A DNA stretch of 64,000 nt from CADEED01 sp035502995 (lineage in GTDB: Bacteria; Pseudomonadota; Gammaproteobacteria; Steroidobacterales; Steroidobacteraceae). The notes beneath the pieces are model-generated. The model did not search any database. It was given only the letters and a program-made list of their open reading frames with translations, and was not told where the DNA came from. Position numbers and translations under genes: made by a program. Positions 28,281-39,169 of this stretch are shown piece by piece (the stretch's first letter is position 1; each line of letters starts with the position of its first letter). The stretch spans positions 8,190 to 72,189 of the forward strand of contig DATJTW010000082.1 of NCBI GenBank assembly GCA_035502995.1, given 5' to 3'.

Positions 28281-28586
28281 TCAGCCCTTCAAAGTGCTCA
28301 GATCTTCGACATTGATCGTGCGCCGCTCGCGGAACAGCACGACGAGGATCGCGAGGCCGATGGCCGACTCCGCGGCCGCCACGGTCAACACGAAGAACAC
28401 GAAGATCTGTCCGTTGATGTCGCCCAGATAGCGCGAGAACGCCACGAAATTGAAGTTCACGGCGAGCAGCAACAGCTCGACGCACATCAGCAGCAGGATG
28501 AGGTTCTTGCGGTTGATGAACATGCCCGCGACCGAGATCGCGAACAACACGCCGGACAGCACCAGCAGCCAGTTCAGGGGAATCAC
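28281..28586 (-). CDS. nuoK: NADH-quinone oxidoreductase subunit K
   Basis: NuoK is a small three-helix membrane subunit of complex I with essential buried glutamates. The 101-residue protein begins at a GTG (28586) that overlaps the nuoJ stop. It shows GMFINRKNLILLLMCVELLL with the conserved Glu, NGQIFVFFVLTVAAAESAIG with the second Glu, and RRTINVEDLSTLKG at the C-terminus. A longer reading on this frame is the shadow of nuoJ. Confidence 0.95.
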   Translation of the reverse strand: MIPLNWLLVLSGVLFAISVAGMFINRKNLILLLMCVELLLLAVNFNFVAFSRYLGDINGQIFVFFVLTVAAAESAIGLAILVVLFRERRTINVEDLSTLKG

Positions 28587-29218
28587 GGTTTCGCCTCCGG
28601 CGTCGGCGCCACGGGAGCGGCCGGTTTCTCCGCGGCCACCTGCACGATGCGCACGCGGTCCTCGCGTCGCACGGCCACCTGCTTCGCGACATCCTGCTGC
28701 TTCAAACCCGCGCGCTTGCGCATGGTCAGCGAGATGGCCGCGACGATGGCGATCAGCAGCAGCACGGCCGCGAGCTCGAACGGATAGACGTACTGCGTGT
28801 ACAACACGGTGCCGAGCTCGGCGGTGTTGCTGTAGGTCGCGGGCTGCGGCGTGGCACCGGCGGTGACGTCGAGACCGAGATTGCGCGTCCAGACGACGCT
28901 GACGATCTGGAACACGACCACGCCCGCGACGATGCCGCCGAGCAGCGCGTAACGCGTGACGCGCGCGCGCACCTGCTCGATGTTGATGTCGAGCATCATG
29001 ACGACGAACAGGAACAGCACCATCACCGCGCCGACGTAGACGAGGATCAGCACGACGGCGAGGAACTCCGCCTCGATCAGCAGCCAGATCGACGCGCTCG
29101 TGAAGAAGCACAGCACCAGCAGCAACGCCGAGTGCACGGGGTTGCGCACCATGATCATGGCCAGTGCCGACACCGCCAGGATGGACGCAAAGACCCAGAA
29201 GAGGATTTCGACGATCAT
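28583..29218 (-). CDS. nuoJ: NADH-quinone oxidoreductase subunit J
   Basis: NuoJ is a five-helix membrane subunit of complex I whose third helix changes conformation during turnover. The 211-residue protein shows the early helices (FWVFASILAVSALAMIMVRN), LIEAEFLAVVLILVYVGAVM, and FLFVVMMLDIN. The C-terminal tail is charged and Ala/Pro/Glu-rich (AAEKPAAPVAPTPEAKP), somewhat longer than in E. coli. It is 9 bp after nuoI and overlaps nuoK. Confidence 0.95.
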   Translation of the reverse strand: MIVEILFWVFASILAVSALAMIMVRNPVHSALLLVLCFFTSASIWLLIEAEFLAVVLILVYVGAVMVLFLFVVMMLDINIEQVRARVTRYALLGGIVAGVVVFQIVSVVWTRNLGLDVTAGATPQPATYSNTAELGTVLYTQYVYPFELAAVLLLIAIVAAISLTMRKRAGLKQQDVAKQVAVRREDRVRIVQVAAEKPAAPVAPTPEAKP

Positions 29219-29227
29219 TCGATGCTC

Positions 29228-29707
29228 TCAGCGATACGCCGAATCGGCGGCCTTGTCGGCGCTGATCAGCGCGTCATACCGCTCGCCCACGGCGAGCAGC
29301 TTGTCCTTCGACATGATGTTCTCGCCGCGATGCTCCATGTGGTACTCGTGGATGCGCGTCTCGACGATGGCATCCACCGGGCAGGCTTCCTCGCAGAAGC
29401 CGCAGTAGATGCACTTGAAGAGGTCGATGTCGTAACGGGTCGTGCGGCGCGTGCCGTCGTTCGCCACGTCGGATTCGATCGTGATCGCGAGCGCCGGGCA
29501 CACCGCTTCGCAGAGCTTGCAGGCGATGCAGCGTTCTTCGCCGTTCGGATACCGGCGCAGCGCGTGCAGGCCGCGGAAGCGCGGCGACTGCGGGGTCTTC
29601 TCTTCCGGATAGTTCACCGTGACTTTCGGCGTCCAGAATTTCTTCCACGTCACCCACAGGCCGCCGAGCAGCTCCGTGAGGAAGAACGTCTTGAGGATGC
29701 TGCGCAT
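29228..29707 (-). CDS. nuoI: NADH-quinone oxidoreductase subunit I (two 4Fe-4S clusters)
   Basis: NuoI is the ferredoxin-like subunit carrying clusters N6a and N6b on the path to quinone. The 159-residue product has two 4Fe-4S motifs, CIACKLCEAVCP and CIYCGFCEEACP, in the usual spacing. The N-terminus is amphipathic (LLGGLWVTWKKFWTPKVTV) and docks on the membrane arm. It lies three bases after nuoH. Confidence 0.97.
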   Translation of the reverse strand: MRSILKTFFLTELLGGLWVTWKKFWTPKVTVNYPEEKTPQSPRFRGLHALRRYPNGEERCIACKLCEAVCPALAITIESDVANDGTRRTTRYDIDLFKCIYCGFCEEACPVDAIVETRIHEYHMEHRGENIMSKDKLLAVGERYDALISADKAADSAYR

Positions 29708-29710
29708 GTG

Positions 29711-30802
29711 TTAGCCCACCACTTTCCAGGGTCCGACCTGGCAGTACGCCATCACGCCTTCCGCGGCGATCCAGACGATGGTTACGGGGATCAGGATCTT
29801 CCAGCCCAGACGCATGATCTGGTCGTAGCGGTAGCGCGGGAACGTCGCGCGGAACCACAGGAACATGAAGATGCCGATGAAGATCTTGCCGAACAGCCAG
29901 TGGAAGCCGTCGCCGAGGATGGCGCCGAGCACGGGCACGTTGCGGATCGCCGCGTCGGCCGGTAGATAGCCGTCGAGCGGGCTCAGCCAGCCGCCGAAGA
30001 AGAACACGGCGGTCAGCGCCGCGATCAGCAGCATGTTCGCGTATTCGGCCAGGAAGAACAGCGCGAACGCGATGCCCGAGTACTCGACGTGGAAGCCGGC
30101 GACGATTTCGGATTCGCCTTCGGCCACGTCGAACGGCGCGCGATTCGTCTCCGCCACGCCCGAGATGAAATAGACGACGAACAACGGGAACAGCCAGAAC
30201 CAGTTCCACGCCAGCGCCCCACCCGCCTGGTGCGTGATGATGTCGCCGAGGTTCAAACTACCGGCCGCCATGATGACGCCGACCAGCGCGAAGCCCATCG
30301 CGATTTCATACGCGACGATCTGCGCCGCCGAACGCATCGCGCCGAGGAACGCGTACTTCGAGTTCGACGCCCAGCCGGCGAGGATGACGCCGTACACGCC
30401 CACGGACGTCAGCGCGAGCACGTAGAGCAGACCCGCGTTCACGTTGCCGAGCACCATGTTCGGGCTCAGCGGCACGACGGCCCAGATGGCGAAGGCGGGA
30501 ATTAGCGTGATCATCGGCGCGATCCGGAACAGCACCTTGTTCGAGGCGCTGGGGATCACGACTTCCTTGATCAGCAGCTTGATGACGTCGGCGAACGGCT
30601 GAAAGATGCCCGGCAGGAAACCGAACGGCAGACTGCCCACGCGATTCGGGCCCTTGCGCAGCTGCATCCAGCCGATGACCTTGCGTTCCCACAACGTCGT
30701 GAACGCGACGCACAGGATCAGCACGATCGTGACGACGAGGATCCAGGCAGTGTCGCGGATGTAGCTGGGCAACGCGGCCCATTGATCCAGCAAAGCCTTC
30801 AT
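29711..30802 (-). CDS. nuoH: NADH-quinone oxidoreductase subunit H
   Basis: NuoH is the membrane subunit at the quinone-entry site that joins the peripheral and membrane arms. The 363-residue protein from the ATG at 30802 has eight or more membrane helices and the family motifs WERKVIGWMQLRKGPNRVG, GFLPGIFQPFADVIKLLIKE and ETNRAPFDVAEGESEIVAGF. Longer readings are in the wrong frame of nuoG. The ATG overlaps the nuoG stop (ATGA), so the pair is translationally coupled. Confidence 0.97.
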   Translation of the reverse strand: MKALLDQWAALPSYIRDTAWILVVTIVLILCVAFTTLWERKVIGWMQLRKGPNRVGSLPFGFLPGIFQPFADVIKLLIKEVVIPSASNKVLFRIAPMITLIPAFAIWAVVPLSPNMVLGNVNAGLLYVLALTSVGVYGVILAGWASNSKYAFLGAMRSAAQIVAYEIAMGFALVGVIMAAGSLNLGDIITHQAGGALAWNWFWLFPLFVVYFISGVAETNRAPFDVAEGESEIVAGFHVEYSGIAFALFFLAEYANMLLIAALTAVFFFGGWLSPLDGYLPADAAIRNVPVLGAILGDGFHWLFGKIFIGIFMFLWFRATFPRYRYDQIMRLGWKILIPVTIVWIAAEGVMAYCQVGPWKVVG

Positions 30803-33032
30803 GCGCCCGCTCCGTAGACCACGGCAGCGCCCTTGCCTTCCTTCGTCCGCTGCAGTGACGGTGCGCGACGCAGGACCGCGTCCACCGAGTACATCGGCAC
30901 GTCGATGACTTTCATCTCGGACTTGGGCGCATCGGCGCCGGCGGATTTCGCCTCGTGCGCACCCGCGTACGACTGCGCGGCCACGTCGCCGCACAACGCG
31001 CGCAATTCCTCGCGCACTTCCTCGGACGACTGGTAATCGAAATTCGGCACGCCGGCCAGGTTGCCGAGCACGCGCAGCACCTTCCAGCCCGGGCGCGATT
31101 CGCCGAGCGGACGCGCCGCACCGGCGCAGCTCTGCCACACGCCTTCGAAGTTCACGTAGGTACCCGAGGTCTCGACGAACGTGCCGATCGGCAGCAACAC
31201 GTGCGCGACGGACTTCAGCGATTCATCGGCATACGGAGTCGCCGCGACGACGAACGACGCGCCCGAGAGCGACTTCAATGCGTCCGCGCCGGCACCATCC
31301 GCCCACGGCTCGACGCCACCGAACAACAGGTAGGCCTTCTGCGACGACGCGAGCATCTCGCGCGCGTTCTTGCCGGCGGCGGCCGCCTTGATGTTGCCCG
31401 GCTCACGATGCGGCACGGCGCCCGCGAGATAGGCGCCGGCGGCGTTGCCACCTTCGGCCAGCGTGCCCAGCGTCGCACCGGTGGCGGCGGCTAGGCCCGC
31501 GGCCAGGGCGCGCAGGTCGGCGAATGCCGGATGGCGCAGCGCCAGCGCGCCCAGCCAGATGGCCTTCTTCGCGCCCGACTTCAGCGCCGTCGCCAGCGCG
31601 CGATGCGCGACGTTCGGCTGCGCGGCGCCGACGAGGCCCGCGAGATGTTTCGGCGCGGCGGCGCCATCCAGAACGGCCGAGTACACGGCCGCGAGGTCGG
31701 CGAGCTGGTTCGACGGCGCGGACTCGAGGTACGCGGCCACCGGGAACAGATAGTCGTAACGTGCCGGGTTCAGGAACGCGATCTTCGCGCCGCGGCGCGC
31801 GGCCTTGCGCACGCGATGGGCGAGCAGCGGCGTCTCGCGGCGCAGGTTCGCGCCGACGACCAGCAACGCATCGAGCTGGTCGATCGCGGCGATGGACAGA
31901 CCACCGAGACCGGGCGCGGCCGGATCGGCCGACTGGTCGCGGAAATCCTGCTGGCGCAGGCGATGGTCGATGTTCGTCGAGCCGAGCGCGCGCGTCAGCT
32001 TGCCCAGTAGATAGAGCTCCTCGAGCGTCGCGGACGGATTCGCCAGCGTGGCGACGTCGGCACCGGCGGCCTTCAATCCGTGTGCCGCCTTCTCGAGCGC
32101 GACGTCCCAGGTCACCTTCTTCCACTCACCGCCCTCGCGCACCATCGGCGCCTCGAGACGATCGGCGGAATAGATGCCTTCGTAGCTGTAGCGATCGCGG
32201 TCGGCGATCCAGGTTTCGTTGATGGCGTCGTTCGTCCGCGGCACCACGCGCATCAGCTTGCCGCGCAGCACGTGGCCGAAGAGGTTCGTGCCGGTGCCGT
32301 CGTGCGGCGAGACCAGCGCGTGCTGCGTCATCTCCCACGACCGCGCGCGGTAGCGGAACGGCTTGGAGTTCAGCGCGCCGACCGGGCACAGGTCGATGAT
32401 GTTGCCGGAGAGCTCGTGCTCGACGGCCTTCTCGACGTACGTACCGATCTCCATGTGCTCGCCACGACCCGTGGTGCCGAGCTCCTGGATGCCGGCCACG
32501 TCCTGGCCGAAGCGCACGCAGCGCGTGCAGTGGATGCAACGCGTCATGTCCGTGGACACGAGCGGGCCGAGATCCTTGTCCTTCACGACGCGCTTGCGCT
32601 CGTTGAAGCGCGCGGCGTCGCGGCCGAAGCCCATCGCGAGATCCTGCAGTTCGCACTCGCCGCCCTGGTCGCAGATCGGGCAGTCGAGCGGGTGATTGAT
32701 GAGCAGGAACTCCATCGTCGCCTTCTGCGCGCCGATGGCCTTCGGGCTCTTCGTGAAGATCTTCATGCCCTCGGCGATGGGAGTCGCACAAGCCGGCAGC
32801 GGCTTCGGCGCCTTCTCCACTTCGACGAGGCACATGCGGCAGTTGGCCGCGATGGGTAGTTTGTCGTGGTAGCAGAAACGCGGCACGTACGCGTTCTGCG
32901 CGTCCGTGACGTGGATGATCATCTGGCCCTTCTTGCCCTGGCAGACCTTGCCGTCGACTTCGAGATTGACGACGTCGGACGGCGGTGCGGCAGGAGGCGC
33001 CGGCGGCGGCGTGGCCTTGTCGGCGGGCGTGC

Positions 33033-33036
<4 letters not shown>
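30799..33036 (-). CDS. nuoG: NADH-quinone oxidoreductase subunit G
   Basis: NuoG is the largest peripheral subunit and carries several Fe-S clusters. The 745-residue protein has an N-terminal 2Fe-2S domain (RFCYHDKLPIAANCRMCLVE), the His/Cys-ligated N5 site (HPLDCPICDQGGECELQDL), and the 4Fe-4S pair (CIHCTRCVRFGQDVAG with later CPVGAL). A molybdopterin-oxidoreductase-like domain follows without cofactor residues. I see no CxxC pattern for the extra N7 cluster found in E. coli NuoG. The N-terminus has a Pro/Ala-rich lead. It overlaps nuoF and nuoH by four bases each. Confidence 0.96.
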
Positions 33037-34358
<1,322 letters not shown>

Positions 34359-34368
34359 CTGGCGCTTC

Positions 34369-34911
34369 CTACTTCAGCTCGTCGAGCACCTTGTCCACCT
34401 TTTCGGGCGTCAGGTACTCATGGAAAACGTGGTCGACCATCATCATCGGCGCGCCGGTGCAGGCGGCCAGGCACTCTTCTTCCTGCTTGAGGAAGATGCG
34501 GCCGTCGGCCGTGCTCTCGCCCAGCTTGATGCCGAGTTTCTTCTCGCAATGTTTCACGAGGTCTTCGGCGCCGTTCAGCATGCAGCTGATGTTCGTGCAG
34601 ATGCTGACGTGGTGGCGGCCGCAGGGATGGGTCTCGAACATCGAGTAGAAGCTCGCGACCTCGTACACCTGGATCGACGGCAGCCGCAGATACTCGGCGA
34701 CACCATCCATCAGCTCGGGCGTGAGGAAGCCGTTGTTCTGCTCCTGCGTGAAACGCAGCGCCGACAACACCGCGGAGCGATGGCGGCCCGTCGGGAAACG
34801 GCCGATCCACTCGTCGATCTCGTGCCGCGTGTGCTCGTTCAGGATGCGCGACTTCTCGCCGAGCACCGGCTCGAACGTACCGCCATCCGCCGTCTTGACG
34901 ACCTGCGTCAT
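34369..34911 (-). CDS. nuoE: NADH-quinone oxidoreductase subunit E
   Basis: NuoE is a thioredoxin-fold subunit with a 2Fe-2S cluster (N1a) beside NuoF. The 180-residue product contains the four ligands in two pairs, CTNISCML and CLAACTGAP, and the family segments EVASFYSMFETHPCGRHHV and GIKLGESTADGRIFLK. It overlaps the nuoD stop by four bases. Confidence 0.96.
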   Translation of the reverse strand: MTQVVKTADGGTFEPVLGEKSRILNEHTRHEIDEWIGRFPTGRHRSAVLSALRFTQEQNNGFLTPELMDGVAEYLRLPSIQVYEVASFYSMFETHPCGRHHVSICTNISCMLNGAEDLVKHCEKKLGIKLGESTADGRIFLKQEEECLAACTGAPMMMVDHVFHEYLTPEKVDKVLDELK

Positions 34912-36161
34912 CGATCCACCTCACCGAACACGATGTCCTGCGTCCCGATCACCGCGACCACGTCCGCGAGCATGTGTCCCTTGCTCATTTCCTCGAGCGC
35001 CGACAGGTGCGCGAATCCGGGCGCGCGACACTTCAGGCGATACGGTTTGTTGGCCCCATCCGAGATCAGGTAGATGCCGAACTCGCCCTTCGGCGCTTCG
35101 ACGGCGGCGTACGTCTCGCCTTCCGGCACCGAGTAGCCTTCCGTGAACAGCTTGAAGTGATGGATCAGCGATTCCATGTCGCCCTTCATCGACTCGCGCT
35201 TGGGCGGACGGACTTTCTTGTCGTCGATCATCACCGGGCCGGGATTCTTCTTCAGCCAGTCGATGCACTGCTTGATGATGCGGTTGCTCTGGCGCAGTTC
35301 TTCGATGCGCACGAGATAGCGGTCGTAGCAGTCGCCGTTGACGCCGATCGGGATGTCGAAGTCGAGATCCGCGTAGACCTCGTACGGCTGCTTCTTGCGC
35401 AGGTCCCAGGCGATGCCCGAACCGCGCAGCATGGCGCCCGTGAAACCCAGCGCCATGGCGCGCTCCGGCGTCACGACGCCGATGTTCACGGTGCGCTGTT
35501 TCCAGATGCGGTTGTCGGTCAGCAGCGTTTCGTATTCGTCGACGGCCTTCGGAAAACGGCCGACGAATTCCTCGAGGAAGTCGAGCAGCGAACCGGTGCG
35601 CGCCGCGTTCATGCGGTCCGCGTTCTTCTGCGTGCGCCACTTCGACGCCTGGTACTTCGGCATCGAATCCGGCAGGTCGCGGTACACGCCGCCCGGACGG
35701 TAGTACGTGGCGTGCATGCGCGTACCCGAGACCGCTTCGTAGCAGTCCATCAGGTCTTCGCGCTCCTTGAACGCCAGCAGGAAGACGGTCATCGCGCCGA
35801 TGTCGAGCGCGTGCGCGCCCAGCCACATCAGGTGATTCAGCACGCGCGTGACTTCGTCGAACATCACGCGGATGTACTGCGCGCGCACCGGCACGGTGAC
35901 GCCGAGCAGGCGCTCGATCGCCATCACGTACGCGTGCTCGTTGCACATCATCGACACGTAGTCGAGGCGGTCCATGTAGCCGATCGACTGGTTGAACGGC
36001 TTCGACTCCGCGAGCTTCTCGGTGCCGCGATGGAGCAGGCCGATGTGCGGATCGGCTTTCTGGATGACCTCGCCGTCCATCTCGAGCACCAGGCGCAACA
36101 CGCCGTGCGCGGCCGGATGCTGCGGGCCGAAGTTCATCGTGTAATTGCGGATCTCGTTCAT
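34908..36161 (-). CDS. nuoD: NADH-quinone oxidoreductase subunit D
   Basis: NuoD is the 49-kDa-type subunit, related to the large subunit of NiFe hydrogenases, and lines the quinone pocket. The 417-residue protein begins with NYTMNFGPQHPAAHGVLRLV, the conserved quinone-site His region. It continues with DPHIGLLHRGTEKLAE, SIGYMDRLDYVSMMCNEHAY, and ends with DVVAVIGTQDIVFGEVDR. It is a separate gene, not a nuoC-nuoD fusion as in E. coli. It lies one base after nuoC. Confidence 0.97.
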   Translation of the reverse strand: MNEIRNYTMNFGPQHPAAHGVLRLVLEMDGEVIQKADPHIGLLHRGTEKLAESKPFNQSIGYMDRLDYVSMMCNEHAYVMAIERLLGVTVPVRAQYIRVMFDEVTRVLNHLMWLGAHALDIGAMTVFLLAFKEREDLMDCYEAVSGTRMHATYYRPGGVYRDLPDSMPKYQASKWRTQKNADRMNAARTGSLLDFLEEFVGRFPKAVDEYETLLTDNRIWKQRTVNIGVVTPERAMALGFTGAMLRGSGIAWDLRKKQPYEVYADLDFDIPIGVNGDCYDRYLVRIEELRQSNRIIKQCIDWLKKNPGPVMIDDKKVRPPKRESMKGDMESLIHHFKLFTEGYSVPEGETYAAVEAPKGEFGIYLISDGANKPYRLKCRAPGFAHLSALEEMSKGHMLADVVAVIGTQDIVFGEVDR

Positions 36162-36162
36162 C

Positions 36163-36870
36163 TTATTTCTGCGTCTTCAGCGCCACGTCGTACCGGTTGT
36201 CGTGGCGGATCACGCGCGGCACCAGCGTGCGCGGCTCGATCGACACGGGCTCGTACACCACGCGCTTCTTCTCGACGTCATAGCGCACTTCGACGTTGCC
36301 GATCAGCGGGAAGTCCTTGCGGAACGGGTGGCCGATGAAGCCGTAGTCCGTGAGGATGCGGCGCAGATCCGGGTGACCCGTGAACAGGATGCCGAACAGG
36401 TCGAACGCCTCGCGCTCGAACCAGTTCGCGCCCGCCCAGATGTCGACGACGGAATCGATGATCGGATCCTCGGCGTCCTCGCAGCGCGAACGGATGCGCA
36501 GGCGCTGGTTGTTGGTCACCGACAGCAGGTTGTACGCGACGGCGAAACGCGCGCCGTCGTGCGGCACGCGCGGGACGTTGCGGTTCACGCCGCGCGAGAA
36601 GCCGGACGTGGTGGCCGAGTAGGTCTTCCACTCGGTGGTCGCGTAGTCGAGATAGTCGATGCCGGCGAGATCGATCAGCGTCTCGAACTTCAGACCGGGG
36701 TCGTCGCGCAGGACGAGGCAGACCTTCTTGAGATTCGCCGGCTGCACTTCGTAACACAGCTCATCGGGCAGCGACGGCACGCGCAGCAGCAGATCGGGCA
36801 GCGCGGCCTCCGCCTTCGCGGCCAGCGCGGCGATCTTCTCGTTCTGGACGAAGTTCGGGGGCGTGCTCAT
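36163..36870 (-). CDS. nuoC: NADH-quinone oxidoreductase subunit C
   Basis: NuoC is the 30-kDa-type subunit that braces NuoD in the peripheral arm. The 235-residue protein from ATG 36870 (MSTPPNFVQNEK) contains FETLIDLAGIDYLDY, SVVDIWAGANWFEREAFDLF, and the signature GHPDLRRILTDYGFIGHPF. Reading further upstream enters nuoB in another frame. It overlaps the nuoB stop by four bases and stands one base before nuoD. Confidence 0.96.
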   Translation of the reverse strand: MSTPPNFVQNEKIAALAAKAEAALPDLLLRVPSLPDELCYEVQPANLKKVCLVLRDDPGLKFETLIDLAGIDYLDYATTEWKTYSATTSGFSRGVNRNVPRVPHDGARFAVAYNLLSVTNNQRLRIRSRCEDAEDPIIDSVVDIWAGANWFEREAFDLFGILFTGHPDLRRILTDYGFIGHPFRKDFPLIGNVEVRYDVEKKRVVYEPVSIEPRTLVPRVIRHDNRYDVALKTQK

Positions 36871-37361
36871 CGCGCGATGCTCGTGGTGCGCTCGATCTTC
36901 TTCTGCAGCTGGATGATGCCGTACAGCAGCGCTTCGGCAGTCGGCGGACAGCCGGGCACGTAGACGTCGACCGGCACGATGCGATCGCAGCCGCGCACCA
37001 CCGCGTATGAATAGTGGTAGTAGCCGCCGCCGTTCGCACACGATCCCATCGAGATCACCCAGCGCGGCTCGGGCATCTGGTCGTAGACCTTGCGCAGCGC
37101 CGGCGCCATCTTGTTGACCAGCGTGCCGGCCACGATCATCACGTCGGACTGGCGCGGGCTCGGACGGAACACCACGCCGAAACGGTCGAGGTCATACCGC
37201 GACGCGCCGGCATGCATCATCTCGACGGCACAGCAGGCGAGGCCAAACGTCATCGGCCACAGCGAGCCGGTGCGCGCCCAGTTGACGAGGCTGTCGACCT
37301 GGGTGGTCAGGAAACCGCGCTGCGCAAATCCCTCGGGGCCGTCATCCGCCTCTAGTCCCAC
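36867..37361 (-). CDS. nuoB: NADH-quinone oxidoreductase subunit B
   Basis: NuoB carries the terminal 4Fe-4S cluster N2 that reduces quinone. The 164-residue protein has the unusual adjacent cysteines in FGLACCAVEMMHAGA, with the remaining ligands in ISMGSCANGGGYYHYS and YVPGCPPTAEALLYG. The GTG at 37361 has GGAG seven bases upstream and overlaps the end of nuoA by 10 bases. It gives the standard length; the longer open frame is a nuoA shadow. Confidence 0.96.
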   Translation of the reverse strand: MGLEADDGPEGFAQRGFLTTQVDSLVNWARTGSLWPMTFGLACCAVEMMHAGASRYDLDRFGVVFRPSPRQSDVMIVAGTLVNKMAPALRKVYDQMPEPRWVISMGSCANGGGYYHYSYAVVRGCDRIVPVDVYVPGCPPTAEALLYGIIQLQKKIERTTSIAR

Positions 37362-37720
37362 TCCAGTGCTCCTTTCTTCCACTCGTAGATGAAGCCGACC
37401 ACGAGGATGCCGAGGAAAATGCCCATCGCGATCAGGCCGAAGGCGCCGATCTTCGAAAGAGCCACGGCCCAGGGAAACAGGAAGGCGATTTCGAGATCGA
37501 AGACGATGAACAGGATGGCGACCAGGTAGTAGCGGACGTCGAAGCGCATGCGTGCATCTTCGTAGGGCTCGAAACCGCACTCGTACGCGGAGAGTTTTTC
37601 CGCATCGCCCTTCAGCCGCGTCGACAGCCGGCCCAGCAGCGACCCCAGGCCGAGCATGACTGCCGCAAGGCCCGAGGCAATGATCAGGAAGATCAGGATC
37701 GGAAGGTAATTACCCAGCAT
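37352..37720 (-). CDS. nuoA: NADH-quinone oxidoreductase subunit A
   Basis: NuoA is a three-helix membrane subunit at the quinone-site end of complex I. The 122-residue product has LSAYECGFEPYEDARMRFDVRY (read in two parts, YECGFEPYEDAR and RFDVRYYLVAILFIVFDLE), the conserved loop and helix of the family. It ends in a charged tail. It is the first gene of the operon. A -10-like TACAAT on the minus strand at 37754-37759 lies in the 58-bp gap after tRNA-Leu, without a clear -35. Confidence 0.96.
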   Translation of the reverse strand: MLGNYLPILIFLIIASGLAAVMLGLGSLLGRLSTRLKGDAEKLSAYECGFEPYEDARMRFDVRYYLVAILFIVFDLEIAFLFPWAVALSKIGAFGLIAMGIFLGILVVGFIYEWKKGALEWD

Positions 37721-37778
37721 GCTCTTAAGACTGCATAGCCAATGCTGCTTTGAATTGTAGCAGCCATGACACAGGATG

Positions 37779-37863
37779 TGGTGCCGACGGCGAGACTCGA
37801 ACTCGCACGCTGTTACGCGCTAGCCCCTCAAGCTAGTGTGTCTACCAATTCCACCACGTCGGC
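37779..37863 (-). tRNA. tRNA-Leu (GAG)
   Basis: The 85-nt class II tRNA has a 7-bp acceptor stem GCCGACG/CGTCGGC, the D-arm TGGTGGAATTGGTAGACAC typical of tRNA-Leu, anticodon loop TTGAGGG (GAG), a long variable arm, and T-loop TTCGAGT. It encodes its CCA. It lies between secG and nuoA, the arrangement known from Xanthomonas. Confidence 0.95.
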
Positions 37864-37885
37864 ATTGATCTACAGCAAACTTTGT

Positions 37886-38272
37886 TTACGGTTTTGCGGG
37901 CGCGCTGCCGGTCGCCGGCGGCGCGGACGCGGCCGGCGCCGGAATCGCCGCCGCGCCGGGCACGGTGACGTTGAGCGGAGTCGACGCTGCGGGCGCGGTC
38001 TCGGCGGCGGTATCAAAGATCGTCTTCGGCGCCTCCGCCTTCTTGGTGCCCATGTAGGCGAGCGCCAGGCTGTTCACCATGAATACCGCCACCAGCACCG
38101 CCGTGGCGCGCGACAGCGCCGTGCCGGCCCCGCGCGCACCGAACACGGTTCCGGAGGCACCCGCGCCGAAACCGGCGCCGGCATCCGCACCCTTGCCGCG
38201 CTGGATCAGCACCAGCGCGATGATGGCGATACAGCTGATGAACTGAACCGCGGACAAAACAGCATGCAACAT
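37886..38272 (-). CDS. secG: Protein translocase subunit SecG
   Basis: SecG is the small auxiliary subunit of the SecYEG protein-export channel. The 128-residue product has two membrane helices (VQFISCIAIIALVLIQRGKG and AVLVAVFMVNSLALAYMG) around the conserved GADAGAGFGAGASGTVFGAR loop. An Ala/Pro-rich C-terminal tail is longer than in E. coli. It follows tpiA by 43 bp and precedes tRNA-Leu. Confidence 0.94.
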   Translation of the reverse strand: MLHAVLSAVQFISCIAIIALVLIQRGKGADAGAGFGAGASGTVFGARGAGTALSRATAVLVAVFMVNSLALAYMGTKKAEAPKTIFDTAAETAPAASTPLNVTVPGAAAIPAPAASAPPATGSAPAKP

Positions 38273-38315
38273 TTGCGAATCTGCTCCAGCAGGCGGCCGC
38301 TATGCCGCCAATCCC

Positions 38316-39071
38316 TCAGCGCTCGGCCGCCGCCAGGATGCCCAAAAATTCTTCAGCCTTTAGCGAGGCGCCCCCGATCAGACCACCGTCCACATCGGGC
38401 ATCGCAAACAGCGAACGGGCATTGCCCGCGTTGACGCTGCCGCCGTAGAGGATACGGATCTCTTCGCCAATTTTAGCATCCAACCGGGACAAGTGCCCGC
38501 GGATGAAGGCGTGGACCTCCTGGGCCTGCTCGGGACTCGCAGTCATTCCCGTGCCGATGGCCCAGCGCGGTTCATAGGCGATGACCGCCCCGCTGAAGCC
38601 GATCGCACCGCTGCGCTCGACGACGGCATCCAGTTGCCGTTGAATGACTTCCAGCTGCCGCCCGGCCTGCCGCTCCGCGAGCCGTTCCCCCACGCACAGG
38701 ATCGGGATCATCCGCGTATGCGCGGCCGCAAACTTGCGGGCGACCAGATGATCATCCTCGCCCTCGGCCTTGCGCCGTTCGGAGTGCCCGACGATCACGT
38801 ACTCGCATGCCAGATCCTGGAGCATCGTCACCGACACCTCGCCGGTGTAGGCGCCCTGCAGTTCGGCACTCACATCCTGGGCGCCCAGTGCGATCGGCAG
38901 TTCGGCCGCGCGCAGCATGCGGCCCACTTCCGACAGGTACACATGCGGCGGGCACACGGCACAGGCCACCGCGGTGTCCGGGAAGCGCTCGGCCAGCCCC
39001 TCGATGAGCTTGGCGTTGTCGGCCCGCGAGCCGTTCATTTTCCAGTTGCCGGCGACCAGTGGCTGGCGCAT
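38316..39071 (-). CDS. tpiA: Triosephosphate isomerase
   Basis: This enzyme interconverts dihydroxyacetone phosphate and glyceraldehyde-3-phosphate in glycolysis. The 251-residue TIM barrel starts MRQPLVAGNWKMNGS with the catalytic Lys. It has the catalytic His in YVIVGHSERR, Glu in AYEPRWAIGTG, the flexible loop after it, and the phosphate-binding LYGGSVNAGN and GGLIGGASL. The ATG at 39071 is chosen because the protein begins there; the longer frame upstream is a shadow of glmM. Confidence 0.97.
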   Translation of the reverse strand: MRQPLVAGNWKMNGSRADNAKLIEGLAERFPDTAVACAVCPPHVYLSEVGRMLRAAELPIALGAQDVSAELQGAYTGEVSVTMLQDLACEYVIVGHSERRKAEGEDDHLVARKFAAAHTRMIPILCVGERLAERQAGRQLEVIQRQLDAVVERSGAIGFSGAVIAYEPRWAIGTGMTASPEQAQEVHAFIRGHLSRLDAKIGEEIRILYGGSVNAGNARSLFAMPDVDGGLIGGASLKAEEFLGILAAAER

Positions 39072-39169
39072 CCCTACCTCCGCCCGCGGCGGTCCGCCCT
39101 GAAAAAGGGCGCGCGATGATAGCCACGCCACGGTCGCGTTGCAATCGCCTTGAGCGTGAACGTGGCCGT

